Both the position numbers and the translations under genes were made by a program. This document shows positions 17,179 through 25,383 of a stretch of 64,000 bases of DNA, piece by piece; position 1 is the first letter of the stretch; the number at the start of each line of letters is the position of its first letter. The stretch is from JANJUB01 sp040081075 (GTDB taxonomy: Bacteria > Armatimonadota > Fimbriimonadia > Fimbriimonadales > Fimbriimonadaceae). The notes below the pieces were generated by a model. The model did not search any database. It was not told where the DNA came from and saw nothing but the letters and a program-made list of their open reading frames with translations. The stretch is taken from assembly GCA_040081075.1 (NCBI GenBank), contig JBEBHJ010000008.1, positions 1-64,000 on the forward strand, written 5' to 3'.

Positions 17179-18696
17179 ATGAAACTACGAACTACTTTGA
17201 TGTTGGCGGCCTCTGCCACGATGACCGTCGCACATGGGCAGTGGAGTGTTACAATTCTGGACTCCCGGCTATTCTCTGATGCAAATGGGGCGTTCGGATC
17301 GGTTCAGGTTGGACGCACAGGTGGCCATGCGAAGCTCTGGACTGGAACCGAAGCTTCAGCTAAAGACATTCACCCAACAGGGTTACCGGCGGGGAGGTCA
17401 GAAGCTTTCGCCATTTTCGAGGATCGAATCGGAGGTAGCGTAAGTGGGCGAGCAACCCTTTGGACTCGGCGAGGATTGGCATTTGCCGATTGTCACCCGC
17501 TGGACACGGATGAGTCTCTCATCGCCGCGTTGACAGACACCCTGATGGGAGGATATGTTATCAAGAACGGTGCGTATCATGCCACGCTGTGGTCGGACCC
17601 GCAGACAAGTATCAATCTGCACCCAAGCGGTATCCGGGAGCACAATTCAAGAGTCTTGGGCATGGCAGGCAGTGTCCAAGTCGGCTACGTGTTTGACCCA
17701 AATTTTGCTCCCAGGGCTTGCAAATGGAATGGAACGGCCAACAGTTGGACACTTCTGGACGGGCCAGTTGGTTCAATCGCGCGTGCGACGAATGGGGTTG
17801 TGCATGTGGGCTCGATAAATAATGCGGCGGCCATGTGGATAGAGGGTCAACAGGGGTACGTGCGGTTGTCCTGGCCCTATTTCTACGAAAATCGTTGCAA
17901 TGCACTTTGGGGTGATTATCAGGTTGGATTGTTCTACGTGCAGGATTATCCTCATGCTTACTTGTGGCGCGGAACGGCTGAATCGGCCGTCGATTTGGGG
18001 GCGATGTTGCCTGGCAACTACGTCAATTCCGAGGCAACGGGAATGTCCAGCGATGGGCTATACGTCTATGTAACGGGTCACGCTAGCACTGGCAGTTCTC
18101 CTCGAGTAGCCGTCCTCTGGAGCAAACCCGGTCCGGAGAACTTCTATCTTGATCTCAACAAATCAAGTGTGGTCGGCGAAAACACGGTAATTGGCACGAT
18201 CTCAATGTTTGGAACAACGCCGACGGACACCCGCTATGAAATCTACGATGACAGCGCTCTCGTAACCACGCCCAACTCTGTCACCGTGCCCGCAGGTTCG
18301 ACTACGAAGACCTTTCTGATTGGGGTCAAGGGGATAACGAGCACCGTAAATACGACGATTTTCGGCCGTCGCGGGCGACTCACTCGTTCCCATCCGTTGC
18401 GTCTTTCCCCGTTGGTGCCAACGGCCATTTCGTTCTCACCGAGCCTGGTGACGGGTGGCCAAACGGTGACCGGTCGGGTCTACATTAATGGAGTCGCGCC
18501 CGCTGGCGGACGAATTGTGTCGCTTTTCGACGATTCTACGAAAATCAGCGAGCCAAGCGTAGTAACCATTCCCGCCGGGGCAACCAGTGTCGCATTCTCA
18601 ATAACTTCGTTGCCCGTGACTCGGGCTACCGACGTGAGAGTAACGGCCAGAGTTTCGGCGGGGGAGAAGAGTGCGATCTTGAGGGTTGTACCGTAA
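17179..18696 (+). CDS. Secreted HAF-like repeat protein, intact paralogue
   Basis: A 505-residue exported protein. The signal peptide (about 1-21, LMLAASATMTVAHGQ) is followed by ~45-residue repeats with the pattern H/R-A-x-LW...D-[IC]HP (about 22-310), then a GPENFYLDLNKSSVVG linker and two Ig-like domains (about 320-505). Each Ig-like domain has the motif VTVPAGSTT, or a close variant, before its last strands. It is closely related along its whole length to the frameshifted gene just upstream, from which it is 8 bp away. No catalytic residues or PEP-CTERM tail are seen. A cell-surface or matrix protein is likely, but the role is unknown. Confidence 0.8.
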   Translation: MKLRTTLMLAASATMTVAHGQWSVTILDSRLFSDANGAFGSVQVGRTGGHAKLWTGTEASAKDIHPTGLPAGRSEAFAIFEDRIGGSVSGRATLWTRRGLAFADCHPLDTDESLIAALTDTLMGGYVIKNGAYHATLWSDPQTSINLHPSGIREHNSRVLGMAGSVQVGYVFDPNFAPRACKWNGTANSWTLLDGPVGSIARATNGVVHVGSINNAAAMWIEGQQGYVRLSWPYFYENRCNALWGDYQVGLFYVQDYPHAYLWRGTAESAVDLGAMLPGNYVNSEATGMSSDGLYVYVTGHASTGSSPRVAVLWSKPGPENFYLDLNKSSVVGENTVIGTISMFGTTPTDTRYEIYDDSALVTTPNSVTVPAGSTTKTFLIGVKGITSTVNTTIFGRRGRLTRSHPLRLSPLVPTAISFSPSLVTGGQTVTGRVYINGVAPAGGRIVSLFDDSTKISEPSVVTIPAGATSVAFSITSLPVTRATDVRVTARVSAGEKSAILRVVP

Positions 18697-18720
18697 GACG
18701 CGCCGGGATACACTCTTGCC

Positions 18721-19234
18721 GTGCGCTATTTTGCGCTCGCAGAAAATGGGCAGAAGTATGGTCCGGCTGACATCCAGACGTTGCAAGCCTGGATTAACCA
18801 AGGCCGGGTTGACTCTAAAACGATCCTCTTGGAGGAGGCGAGTGGTGAACGCTTGGCCACCGGTTCGCTAGGAGCCCGGCAATTTCCAGCCCGTACCACC
18901 GCCATCCCTTGGCCAGCGCCGACGGATACGAGCCCCTCCAACTACTACCGCGCCGAGATGGGTCCCATCCAATCAGAGGAACACATCGAGTGAGAACAGC
19001 GGCAAGCCCTCAACAACCCCTGGATGTGCCTCGGGGTTACTTCAATATTCGCATTCATCGTTTGCTTGCGTCCATACTTTGGCGTCATTGGCCTCATCCC
19101 CGGTTGCATTGGTATCTATCAGGCCGTTCGGGCAAAAACTCTCGGTGCGCCGCAGGCTCCTTGGGATTATTACCCTAGCCTGCCTCGCAACAACCACGGT
19201 GCCGCTTTGGTTTTTGATGCGGTACGCCGACTAG
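18721..19234 (+). pseudogene. Decayed GYF_2-like membrane protein (in-frame TGA plus frameshift)
   Basis: A paralogue of the 14884-15420 gene; the first 50 residues match closely (RYFALAENGQKYGPADIQTL, then WINQGRV). Reading is interrupted by a TGA at 18991-18993. The same frame then resumes with NNPWMCLGVTSIFAFIVC and a membrane segment. Near 19155 it must shift by one base to continue as LGIITLACLATTTVPLWF to the stop at 19232-19234, where the second membrane helix should be. Two independent lesions argue for real decay rather than a sequencing slip. The rpsO promoter starts only 15 bp later. Confidence 0.8.
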
Positions 19235-19248
19235 CAACGATGCCCCAC

Positions 19249-19277
19249 TTGACTTTCACACTGAATCTGGGTAGAAT
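19249..19277 (+). promoter_or_regulatory. Sigma-70-type promoter for rpsO-pnp
   Basis: TTGACT (19249-19254) and TAGAAT (19272-19277) are spaced by exactly 17 bp and face rpsO. This is the best housekeeping promoter I see in the window and predicts a transcript start near 19284. Confidence 0.8.
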
Positions 19278-19283
19278 CATGAA

Positions 19284-19391
19284 CTGAGGCCGAGAGTCTG
19301 TATGCCGTTGTACGGAGCCAACTATGGTTGTTTGCGTAGAGCGGCAGGCTAGCACTCGGTCCACTAATGGAACCGGAGCTTAACTACAAGT
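19284..19391 (+). promoter_or_regulatory. Structured rpsO leader RNA
   Basis: About 108 nt lie between the predicted start of transcription and rpsO. Nested pairings are visible: CCGAG near 19290 with CTCGG near 19356, an inner GCCG/CGGC stem, and a CAAC-TATG-GTTG hairpin. Ribosomal protein S15 commonly represses its own mRNA through a multi-stem leader, so this is a candidate autoregulatory element. It does not clearly match a leader type I know. Confidence 0.4.
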
Positions 19392-19673
19392 ATGCCGCTG
19401 AATAAGGAAACGAAGACAAGAGTGATCACCGAGAACGCCGTGAAAGACGGCGACACTGGTTCGGCCGAAGTGCAGATAGCTGTATTGCAGGCGCGAATCT
19501 TGCAGATTACAGATCATCTTCGAACAAATAAGAAAGACTTCCACAGTCGCCGAGGACTGTTGGTGCTCGTCGGTAAACGCCGACGCCTGGAGAATTATCT
19601 CCGCAATCGAGACGTGGTGAAGTACAGAGAACTCATTCAGAAACTAGGTATTCGTGAAGTTCGGCCTCGGTGA
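19392..19673 (+). CDS. rpsO: Small ribosomal subunit protein S15
   Basis: A 93-residue S15, slightly longer than the usual 88-89. Characteristic blocks are DTGSAEVQIAVLQARI, LRTNKKDFHSRRGLLVLVGKRRRLENYL and the rRNA-binding YRELIQKLGIR. It binds 16S rRNA early in 30S assembly. It sits 15 bp before pnp, the conserved rpsO-pnp pairing, and is driven by the consensus promoter at 19249-19277. Confidence 0.97.
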   Translation: MPLNKETKTRVITENAVKDGDTGSAEVQIAVLQARILQITDHLRTNKKDFHSRRGLLVLVGKRRRLENYLRNRDVVKYRELIQKLGIREVRPR

Positions 19674-19688
19674 CACGGAGGCTTTTAA

Positions 19689-22127
19689 ATGATTTATTCC
19701 CACGAGTTCGAAGTTGGGGGCAGGACCCTCAGCGTCGAGACTGGACGCGTTGCTAACCAAGCAGGTGGCGCCGTCCTACTGGGCATGGGCGAAACCGTTA
19801 TTCTCGGTTGTGCAACCATGTCCGAAAACGCCAAAGAAGGCGTTGACTTTTTACCCCTCGTTTGCGACTATGAAGAGCGCAAATACTCAGTAGGCAAAAT
19901 TCCTGGCGGATTTATGAAGCGCGGAGGCCGACCTTCAGAAAAGGCGACCCTCGTGTCCCGGCTCATGGATCGCCCCCTACGCCCGTTGTTCCCTAAGGGG
20001 TTACGCAACGACGTTCAAATCATTGCGATGACGTTCGCCGTGGACCAAACATGTCCACCCGATGTTCTTGCAATATGTGCGGCTGGGGCCGCCCTTGCGA
20101 TTTCTGACATTCCATTCGGCGGCCCAGTTGCCGGTGTGCGAGTGGGTCGAATTGAAGGCGAGTTTGTCCTCTTCCCAACTCAGGCTCAAATCCGCGAATC
20201 GGATCTCGACCTCGTCGTTGCAGGTCACAAAGGTGCGATCTCGATGGTCGAAGCTGGTGCAAACGAAGTGAGCGAAACCGACATGCATGCGGCTCTGAAC
20301 TTCGCCCACGAAGCAATCAAGCTCATCTGCATCGAATTCGAGAAGTTCGGCAAAATGGTGAACAAGCCAAAGCGCGAAGTAACGCTCCATAAGATTGACG
20401 AAGACGTAAAGAAGGCGATTGAGAAGAAGTTCAAGAAGGACATCGAAAAGACCCTGCTTGCTTCAAAAGATAAAGCGATTCGCGAAAGTGCACTCAGCGA
20501 CCTGATCAAAGGCATCGTCACGGCGATGAAGCCGGAATATGAAGGCAAACCCGAAATCATCGGACAACTTTCAGAAGCCGCCGACATGGTCGTTAAGGGA
20601 GTGGTTCGAGAACTCATCCTTAAGAAGAGTCAACGCCCTGACGGTCGTGGACTGGAGGATATCCGCCAGATCACATGTAACGCTGGTCTCCTTCCGAAGG
20701 TTCACGGGTCCGGTCTCTTTACCCGCGGTCAAACTCAGGTTATGACGGTCCTCACGATCGGAATGCCGGGCGACGCCCAAACCATGGACGGACTTGAAGA
20801 AGAAGAGAACCGCCGATACATGCACTTCTACAATTTCCCCGCCTATTCAGTGGGTGAAGTAAGGATGATGCGCGGTCCGGGTCGACGCGAAGTAGGCCAC
20901 GGAGCCCTCGCCGAGCGAGCCCTTCGGGCGGTAGTTCCCCTAGATGATCCTCAGTTCCCGTACACGCTGCTTTTGCAATCTGAGTGCCTTGAGTCAAACG
21001 GCTCCACTTCGATGGCATCGGTTTGCGGTTCAACTCTGGCGCTGATGGATGCGGGCATCCCGATCAAGGCACCTGTTGCCGGTATCGCCATGGGCCTCAT
21101 GTCCGATGGCAAAGAGTACAAGGTTCTCACCGACATTATCGGCATGGAAGACTTCTGCGGCGATATGGACTTTAAGGTTGCCGGAACCCGCGCCGGAATC
21201 ACCGCGCTCCAGCTTGACACCAAGCTTGACGGTATTCCTGAAGATGTTCTGGGCCGTGCACTGAATCAAGCCAAAACCGCGCGCCTTCAAATCCTCGATA
21301 AGATTGAGGAAGAGATTGCCGCGCCGAGAGCCACGTTCAACTCGAACGCTCCGCAAGTTACGGCCATCAACATCAATCCGGAAAAGATCGGTGCGGTCAT
21401 CGGCCCAGGCGGTGCGATGATCAAGAAGATTCAAGCCGCAACCGGAACAAACATTGACATCCAGCAGGATGGCCGTGTGTTGGTCGGCGGTAGCGATGGT
21501 AACAGCGTTGCCGAAGCGATTGCCACGATCAAGAGCCTGACCGACGAACTCGTCATCGGCACCCAGTTCACGGGCAAGGTAACTCGCCTGATGGGCAAGG
21601 GCGCTTTGGTTGAGTTCATCCCTGGCAAGGAAGGCCTTGTTCCAACCGAGCAACTTTCGCCAAACCCAATCCGACGTCCCGACGATGTCGTTTCCGAAGG
21701 CGATGAGATCACGGTTGTCGTTCACGAGATTGACGGCATGGGCCGAGTGAACTTCACTGCCCTTGGCGTCGCTCAGACGCTTCCTTCACTTAAGGATAAC
21801 GAGAACGCTGTTCCCCCAGCTCCATCTGCACGCCCAGCATTTGGCCGCGGTGGAGACCGAGATCGCGGTGGACGCGGTGGCGGTGATCGAGATCGCGGAC
21901 GTGGTGGTGACCGAGGCGGACGAGGTGGCGGCGACCGAGATCGCGGCCCACGTCGAGACTTCGATCGCGGCCCTCGAGAGCCAAGGGATTCAAACAATGA
22001 TGCACCAAGGGAAGAGCGAGCTGCGGTATCCACCGAAGCCCGAACCCCCGAAGTCCCCGACGCCTTCCCGAAGAAATCTGGCGGCTCGGAAGAGGACGTA
22101 AACGCCAAGTTTCGACCACGACGCTAA
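19689..22127 (+). CDS. pnp: Polyribonucleotide nucleotidyltransferase with RGG-rich tail
   Basis: PNPase is the phosphorolytic 3'-5' exonuclease of RNA decay. The 812-residue protein has two RNase PH domains (about 1-230 and 310-545) joined by an all-helical linker, a KH domain (INPEKIGAVIGPGGAMIKKI, ~560) and an S1 domain (TGKVTRLMGKGALVEFIPG, ~635). It then has an unusual ~100-residue tail. The tail core (about 719-758, DNA 21844-21960) is a low-complexity run of RGGDRDRG-type units, encoded by imperfect DNA repeats. RGG tails usually bind RNA or partner proteins. Standard PNPases of ~700 residues lack it. An intrinsic terminator follows. Confidence 0.97.
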   Translation: MIYSHEFEVGGRTLSVETGRVANQAGGAVLLGMGETVILGCATMSENAKEGVDFLPLVCDYEERKYSVGKIPGGFMKRGGRPSEKATLVSRLMDRPLRPLFPKGLRNDVQIIAMTFAVDQTCPPDVLAICAAGAALAISDIPFGGPVAGVRVGRIEGEFVLFPTQAQIRESDLDLVVAGHKGAISMVEAGANEVSETDMHAALNFAHEAIKLICIEFEKFGKMVNKPKREVTLHKIDEDVKKAIEKKFKKDIEKTLLASKDKAIRESALSDLIKGIVTAMKPEYEGKPEIIGQLSEAADMVVKGVVRELILKKSQRPDGRGLEDIRQITCNAGLLPKVHGSGLFTRGQTQVMTVLTIGMPGDAQTMDGLEEEENRRYMHFYNFPAYSVGEVRMMRGPGRREVGHGALAERALRAVVPLDDPQFPYTLLLQSECLESNGSTSMASVCGSTLALMDAGIPIKAPVAGIAMGLMSDGKEYKVLTDIIGMEDFCGDMDFKVAGTRAGITALQLDTKLDGIPEDVLGRALNQAKTARLQILDKIEEEIAAPRATFNSNAPQVTAININPEKIGAVIGPGGAMIKKIQAATGTNIDIQQDGRVLVGGSDGNSVAEAIATIKSLTDELVIGTQFTGKVTRLMGKGALVEFIPGKEGLVPTEQLSPNPIRRPDDVVSEGDEITVVVHEIDGMGRVNFTALGVAQTLPSLKDNENAVPPAPSARPAFGRGGDRDRGGRGGGDRDRGRGGDRGGRGGGDRDRGPRRDFDRGPREPRDSNNDAPREERAAVSTEARTPEVPDAFPKKSGGSEEDVNAKFRPRR

Positions 22128-22146
22128 GGCGTGGTGATTTGAAATG

Positions 22147-22185
22147 AAAAGGAGGACGCCGAAAGGGTCCTCCTTTTCTTTTTTT
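22147..22185 (+). terminator. Intrinsic terminator after pnp
   Basis: An 11-bp stem (AAAAGGAGGAC with GTCCTCCTTTT) encloses a 9-nt loop and is followed by CTTTTTTT. It lies 19 bp after the pnp stop. Confidence 0.93.
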
Positions 22186-22275
22186 GAGTTAACTAACCTC
22201 GAAGCTACCTGGGTAGTCGGTTGAAGTTCACCCGGTGGGTTCCAAAAGCCCCAGGCACTGAAACAATGCAGGCCA

Positions 22276-22296
22276 CTTGAGCGTAATATACTCATG
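22276..22296 (+). promoter_or_regulatory. HAIR-type operator for HspR upstream of dnaJ
   Basis: CTTGAGC-N7-ACTCATG matches the HspR inverted-repeat consensus CTTGAGT-N7-ACTCAAG at 12 of 14 positions with the exact 7-bp spacer. A TAATAT -10-like box (22284-22289) lies inside the spacer, so a bound repressor would cover the promoter. It is 13 bp before the dnaJ start, and the next gene encodes HspR itself. Confidence 0.8.
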
Positions 22297-22309
22297 TCAT
22301 TGAGGCTTT

Positions 22310-23383
22310 ATGGCTAAAGATTATTATGCTGTTCTAGGAGTTAAGCGCAACGCCGATCAAAAGGAGATCAAGTCATCCTATCGAAAGCTCGCTCGAAAGT
22401 TCCACCCGGATGTGAACCCAAACGACAAGCATGCCGAAGCCAAGTTCAAGGAAGTGAGCGAGGCTTACGAAGTTCTTGGCGATGAAGATAAGCGTAAGCT
22501 ATACGACCAATATGGCTCGAATTGGGAGGCGGTGAGCCAAGCGGGCGGACAGGCCGGTGGAGCCAACTTCGGCGGTGCCGGTGGTGGCGGATTTGAGTCC
22601 ATTTTCGAACAGTTTTTTTCTGGCGGCTTTGGCGGCGGCGGTGCCCATACCCAAGACTTCATGCAAACTCCAGCCGGAGTTGAGCCCAAGGATATAGAAA
22701 AAACGGTTGAACTGACCCTTGAAGAGATTGACACGGGCACAAAGCGGTCCCTCACTTACCAAGCTCTCGATGCATGCAAGTCGTGTGACGGCACCGGCAC
22801 CGTCCAGTTGCGTGCCGCCCGGGAATGTACGAATTGCAATGGTTCGGGCCGAGTTCGGGGTCTCATTGGATCGGGCACGTGCCCAGTTTGCGCCGGTAGC
22901 GGCAAGACCACGCTCGAATCGTGCCCTACCTGCAAAGGCGCAGGGACTATGCCCACCGCCAAGAAGGTGGAAGTTACGATTCCGGCCGGATTTCCTGAGG
23001 GCAAAAAATTGCGCGTACCGGGGCGAGGCGTGTTGGGTACGGGCAATCGGGCCGGGGATCTTTACGTAAGCATTCGAGAAGTCCCCAATTCCAGATTCAA
23101 GCGGATTGGCGAGAATCTCGAGCTCGAGCTTGAACTCCCATTTACTACGGCGGCGTTAGGCGGCGAAGTTTCGATTCCCACGCTTCGGGGCAAGGTAAAA
23201 ATGCGAATCCCCGAGGGGTCTCAATCGGGCCAGCTCTTCCGCCTGGCGGGACAGGGTATCAGCAAGATGGGCGGCCAGCGCGGCGATCTGGTTGCACGGC
23301 TCAAGATAACCGTTCCTAAAAAGCCGACGGAAGCCCAGCGTAAACTTCTCGCGGAGCTCGCTGCTTTGGAGGTTGCCACTTGA
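22310..23383 (+). CDS. dnaJ: Molecular chaperone DnaJ
   Basis: A type I Hsp40 of 357 residues. The J domain (1-70) carries the HPD motif that stimulates DnaK ATPase. A Gly/Phe-rich region (about 80-120) follows, then four CxxCxGxG zinc motifs (CKSCDGTG, CTNCNGSG, CPVCAGSG, CPTCKGAG; about 158-215) and the C-terminal client-binding domains. It is not next to dnaK or grpE. Its stop overlaps the hspR start and a HAIR operator lies just upstream, so it is probably induced by heat shock through HspR release. Confidence 0.97.
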   Translation: MAKDYYAVLGVKRNADQKEIKSSYRKLARKFHPDVNPNDKHAEAKFKEVSEAYEVLGDEDKRKLYDQYGSNWEAVSQAGGQAGGANFGGAGGGGFESIFEQFFSGGFGGGGAHTQDFMQTPAGVEPKDIEKTVELTLEEIDTGTKRSLTYQALDACKSCDGTGTVQLRAARECTNCNGSGRVRGLIGSGTCPVCAGSGKTTLESCPTCKGAGTMPTAKKVEVTIPAGFPEGKKLRVPGRGVLGTGNRAGDLYVSIREVPNSRFKRIGENLELELELPFTTAALGGEVSIPTLRGKVKMRIPEGSQSGQLFRLAGQGISKMGGQRGDLVARLKITVPKKPTEAQRKLLAELAALEVAT

Positions 23384-23784
23384 GACCCGAGAGTCAACCC
23401 GTTTACATGATCGGAGTAGCAGCCCAGCTTTGCAACGTTCACCCTCAAACTCTGCGACAATATGAGCGTCTTGGACTCGTCGTGCCCTCCCGAGTTGGGG
23501 CTAAAAACCGGCTCTACAGTGAATACGACATCTTGCGTGTGAAGCGCATTCAGCGACTAACCCAACAAATGGGGGTGAATCTTGCCGGAGTCGAGCTCAT
23601 CCTGCGATTGCTAGAAGACTTGGAGCACCTAAAGGCAGATTTTGAGGTACAGATGATGGAGTTTCATGCCGAAGCGGAGCGGCGCATCCAGATGATCGCT
23701 TCAGGGAGCACCGTGCCAATTCGAAGAGATGAGAGCCTATTGCCGGTCCCGAATATTCGGTTTGATCGCAAAGTTGACCTATAA
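23380..23784 (+). CDS. hspR: Heat-shock repressor HspR (MerR family)
   Basis: A 134-residue MerR-type regulator. The opening PVYMIGVAAQLCNVHPQTLRQYERLGLV is the HspR helix-turn-helix signature. It is followed by the wing (NRLYSEYDILRVKRIQRLTQ) and GVNLAGVELILRL, and a short coiled coil. HspR represses chaperone genes at HAIR sites, in actinobacteria with DnaK as corepressor. The TTG start overlaps the dnaJ stop and a GGAGG stands 8 nt upstream. With the HAIR site before dnaJ this makes an autoregulated dnaJ-hspR operon. Confidence 0.93.
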   Translation: MRPESQPVYMIGVAAQLCNVHPQTLRQYERLGLVVPSRVGAKNRLYSEYDILRVKRIQRLTQQMGVNLAGVELILRLLEDLEHLKADFEVQMMEFHAEAERRIQMIASGSTVPIRRDESLLPVPNIRFDRKVDL

Positions 23785-23799
23785 GGGTAGGATCAAACA

Positions 23800-24483
23800 T
23801 TGAAACGCGGATTCACCTTGATTGAGTTGCTCGTAGTTATCGCGATCATCGCGATACTTGCCGCGATTCTGTTTCCCGTGTTTGCCCGCGCGAAAGAAGC
23901 CGCCAAGAAAGCCACCTGCCTCACACACATGCGCCAAATCGGGGTTTCGTTCATGCTATACATGAGTGATAGCGACGACCTGTTACCGGATGCTCGCGGT
24001 TTGAAGGCCTCGTTTGGTGATGGGTACCGCCCTTGGACAACCTGGCCACCCAGCGATCCGCGATGCGGATGGGCTACCACCCTTCTCCGGCCGTACACGA
24101 AGAGCAGTGAGATTTGGTTCTGCCCGTCCTCGAAGAGCGTGTTTGATGGGATTACTCAAGCCACTCAACTAGAAAGCGGGAAAGTGGCCTCAACCTATTG
24201 GATGTGGCGATTCGACCAGATTAGCGACCCCGTGCCCACGGATAACCTTTGGGGGAAGTCAGAAGTTCAGGCCATTGCTGACTTGCAAGCCTCAACCGGG
24301 CCAACAATCCCATTCCCCAATGGAATAAGTGATATTGCCATGGTGTGGGACCCTTACTTTCCTAAAACTATCCCTTCGGCACCGGTTTCCGTTCGCGGTA
24401 AGGCCGTACATGTGGGAGGGATGAACATCCTTTACCTAGACTGGCATGCCAAGTTCAACAAAGATCGCCGGATCGATAACTAG
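23800..24483 (+). CDS. Pseudopilin-like protein with H-X9-DG-type C-terminus
   Basis: A 227-residue protein starting at TTG. The class III prepilin peptide is canonical: KRG cleaved before FTLIELLVVIAIIAILAAILFPVFARAKE. The C-terminal globular domain contains YMSDSDDLLPDAR and ends in an HVGGMNILYLDWH segment, the H-X9-DG-like motif of the large pseudopilin families of Armatimonadota and Planctomycetes. A prepilin peptidase would process it for a type II-like or pilus-like system, none of which is in the window. Many such proteins occur per genome and their individual roles are unknown. It ends convergently with the next gene, sharing a CTAG. Confidence 0.85.
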   Translation: MKRGFTLIELLVVIAIIAILAAILFPVFARAKEAAKKATCLTHMRQIGVSFMLYMSDSDDLLPDARGLKASFGDGYRPWTTWPPSDPRCGWATTLLRPYTKSSEIWFCPSSKSVFDGITQATQLESGKVASTYWMWRFDQISDPVPTDNLWGKSEVQAIADLQASTGPTIPFPNGISDIAMVWDPYFPKTIPSAPVSVRGKAVHVGGMNILYLDWHAKFNKDRRIDN

Positions 24484-24851
24484 CCGCCTGGAAGCGGACG
24501 CCCCATATCTTTGTAAATTTTTACGATAAGGGCTGCGTTAGTTTTTGCCTTGGCGTGATTCGGGTCCGTTTTCAAAATCTCGCGATACAGCTTGAGTGAG
24601 TTTGGATATTTTTCCCGTGGTGGGAGCGCTGGGCTAACCATGATTGCCTCGGCGTAGCTAAAAGTGGCGTTGATGTAGGCCTTTTTCAGCTTTGCATCCT
24701 TGCTGTTCTTAAAGAATGCTTTTCGCGCGTTCGAACACTTGGTTTCGAGGGTCTTGAGCATGGCTTTCTCCTCTTTATCGTTTGTCGGCGGCTTTTGTGC
24801 CAGTGCTGGCCCAACGAGGAGTAGCGGGAGCAAAGCGGAGATCAACTTCAT
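24480..24851 (-). CDS. Small exported TPR-like protein
   Basis: A 123-residue protein with a clear signal peptide (about 1-18, ISALLPLLLVGPALAQ). The rest is basic and helical and ends with a single TPR-like unit (YPNSLKLYREILKTDPNHAKAKTNAALI). One TPR-like repeat suggests protein interaction in the periplasm; nothing more can be said. It shares its last 4 nt with the pseudopilin gene. Confidence 0.65.
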   Translation of the reverse strand: MKLISALLPLLLVGPALAQKPPTNDKEEKAMLKTLETKCSNARKAFFKNSKDAKLKKAYINATFSYAEAIMVSPALPPREKYPNSLKLYREILKTDPNHAKAKTNAALIVKIYKDMGRPLPGG

Positions 24852-24947
24852 GAAATGAGTTTACCGCTTCTCATCCTATACTCCACAAAGGAATATCATT
24901 CATAATTCAATGCGATTGGCCTGGATTTTGCAGGGAGAATAACAACT

Positions 24948-25316
24948 ATGTTTATTGCAGGAATTTTTGATGCCCCGGACGGTAAACCAGATTCTTGGTA
25001 TCAGCCCGCACTGCTGCCCTTTGCCCTACTCTTGTTTGGTGCCCTCATATTCGCGGGCGGAGTGCTGCAAGATCAGCGTAATATGACGAAAACGCCGGCC
25101 CGTTGGGTTGGATTCGGCCTGATTTGCTTAGCGACGTTTCTTGGGTTCACGAAGACGATGTACACCATGGATCCAATGTACAAGGCCCTCATCACCGAAT
25201 ATCCAAAGCGCTGGTTGTGGATGCATTACGGCGCCTTCCTGGTTCCCCTCCTCTCAGCGGCAGCTGCCCTAGGTTGGAACTGGTGGGAAAAGAAGCAAAA
25301 GGAGTTTCTCAGTTAA
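24948..25316 (+). CDS. Three-TM membrane protein, unknown function
   Basis: A 122-residue integral membrane protein with hydrophobic segments at about 21-41, 53-70 and 92-110 and a basic C-terminus (WWEKKQKEFLS). No family is recognised. It starts at an ATG with only a weak GGGAGA upstream. It stands alone between two oppositely oriented genes and ends at a hairpin shared with rpoB. Confidence 0.65.
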   Translation: MFIAGIFDAPDGKPDSWYQPALLPFALLLFGALIFAGGVLQDQRNMTKTPARWVGFGLICLATFLGFTKTMYTMDPMYKALITEYPKRWLWMHYGAFLVPLLSAAAALGWNWWEKKQKEFLS

Positions 25317-25334
25317 ACCTGACTTAGCCAAAAA

Positions 25335-25375
25335 GAATACCCCCAATCATGTGATTGGGGGTATTCTTGGTTTTG
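25335..25375. terminator. Bidirectional terminator between the small membrane gene and rpoB
   Basis: A perfect 15-bp inverted repeat (25335-25349 with 25352-25366), two unpaired bases at its centre, is flanked by AAAA on the left and TTGGTTTT on the right. It can serve the gene ending at 25316 and rpoB, which ends at 25384 from the other side. Confidence 0.88.
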
Positions 25376-25383
25376 GGCCTCGC

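Noticed and set aside
21030..21725. 231-codon open frame on the minus strand
   Set aside because: Antisense to the KH/S1 part of pnp; arises from the codon bias of pnp.
21844..21960. Repetitive DNA considered as CRISPR or minisatellite
   Set aside because: The units are short, uneven and in frame within pnp, encoding an RGG tail; there are no spacers. No CRISPR array was seen anywhere.
22190..22309. CIRCE element (HrcA operator) before dnaJ
   Set aside because: No TTAGCACTC-N9-GAGTGCTAA-like repeat is present; the inverted repeat found has the HAIR spacing and sequence.
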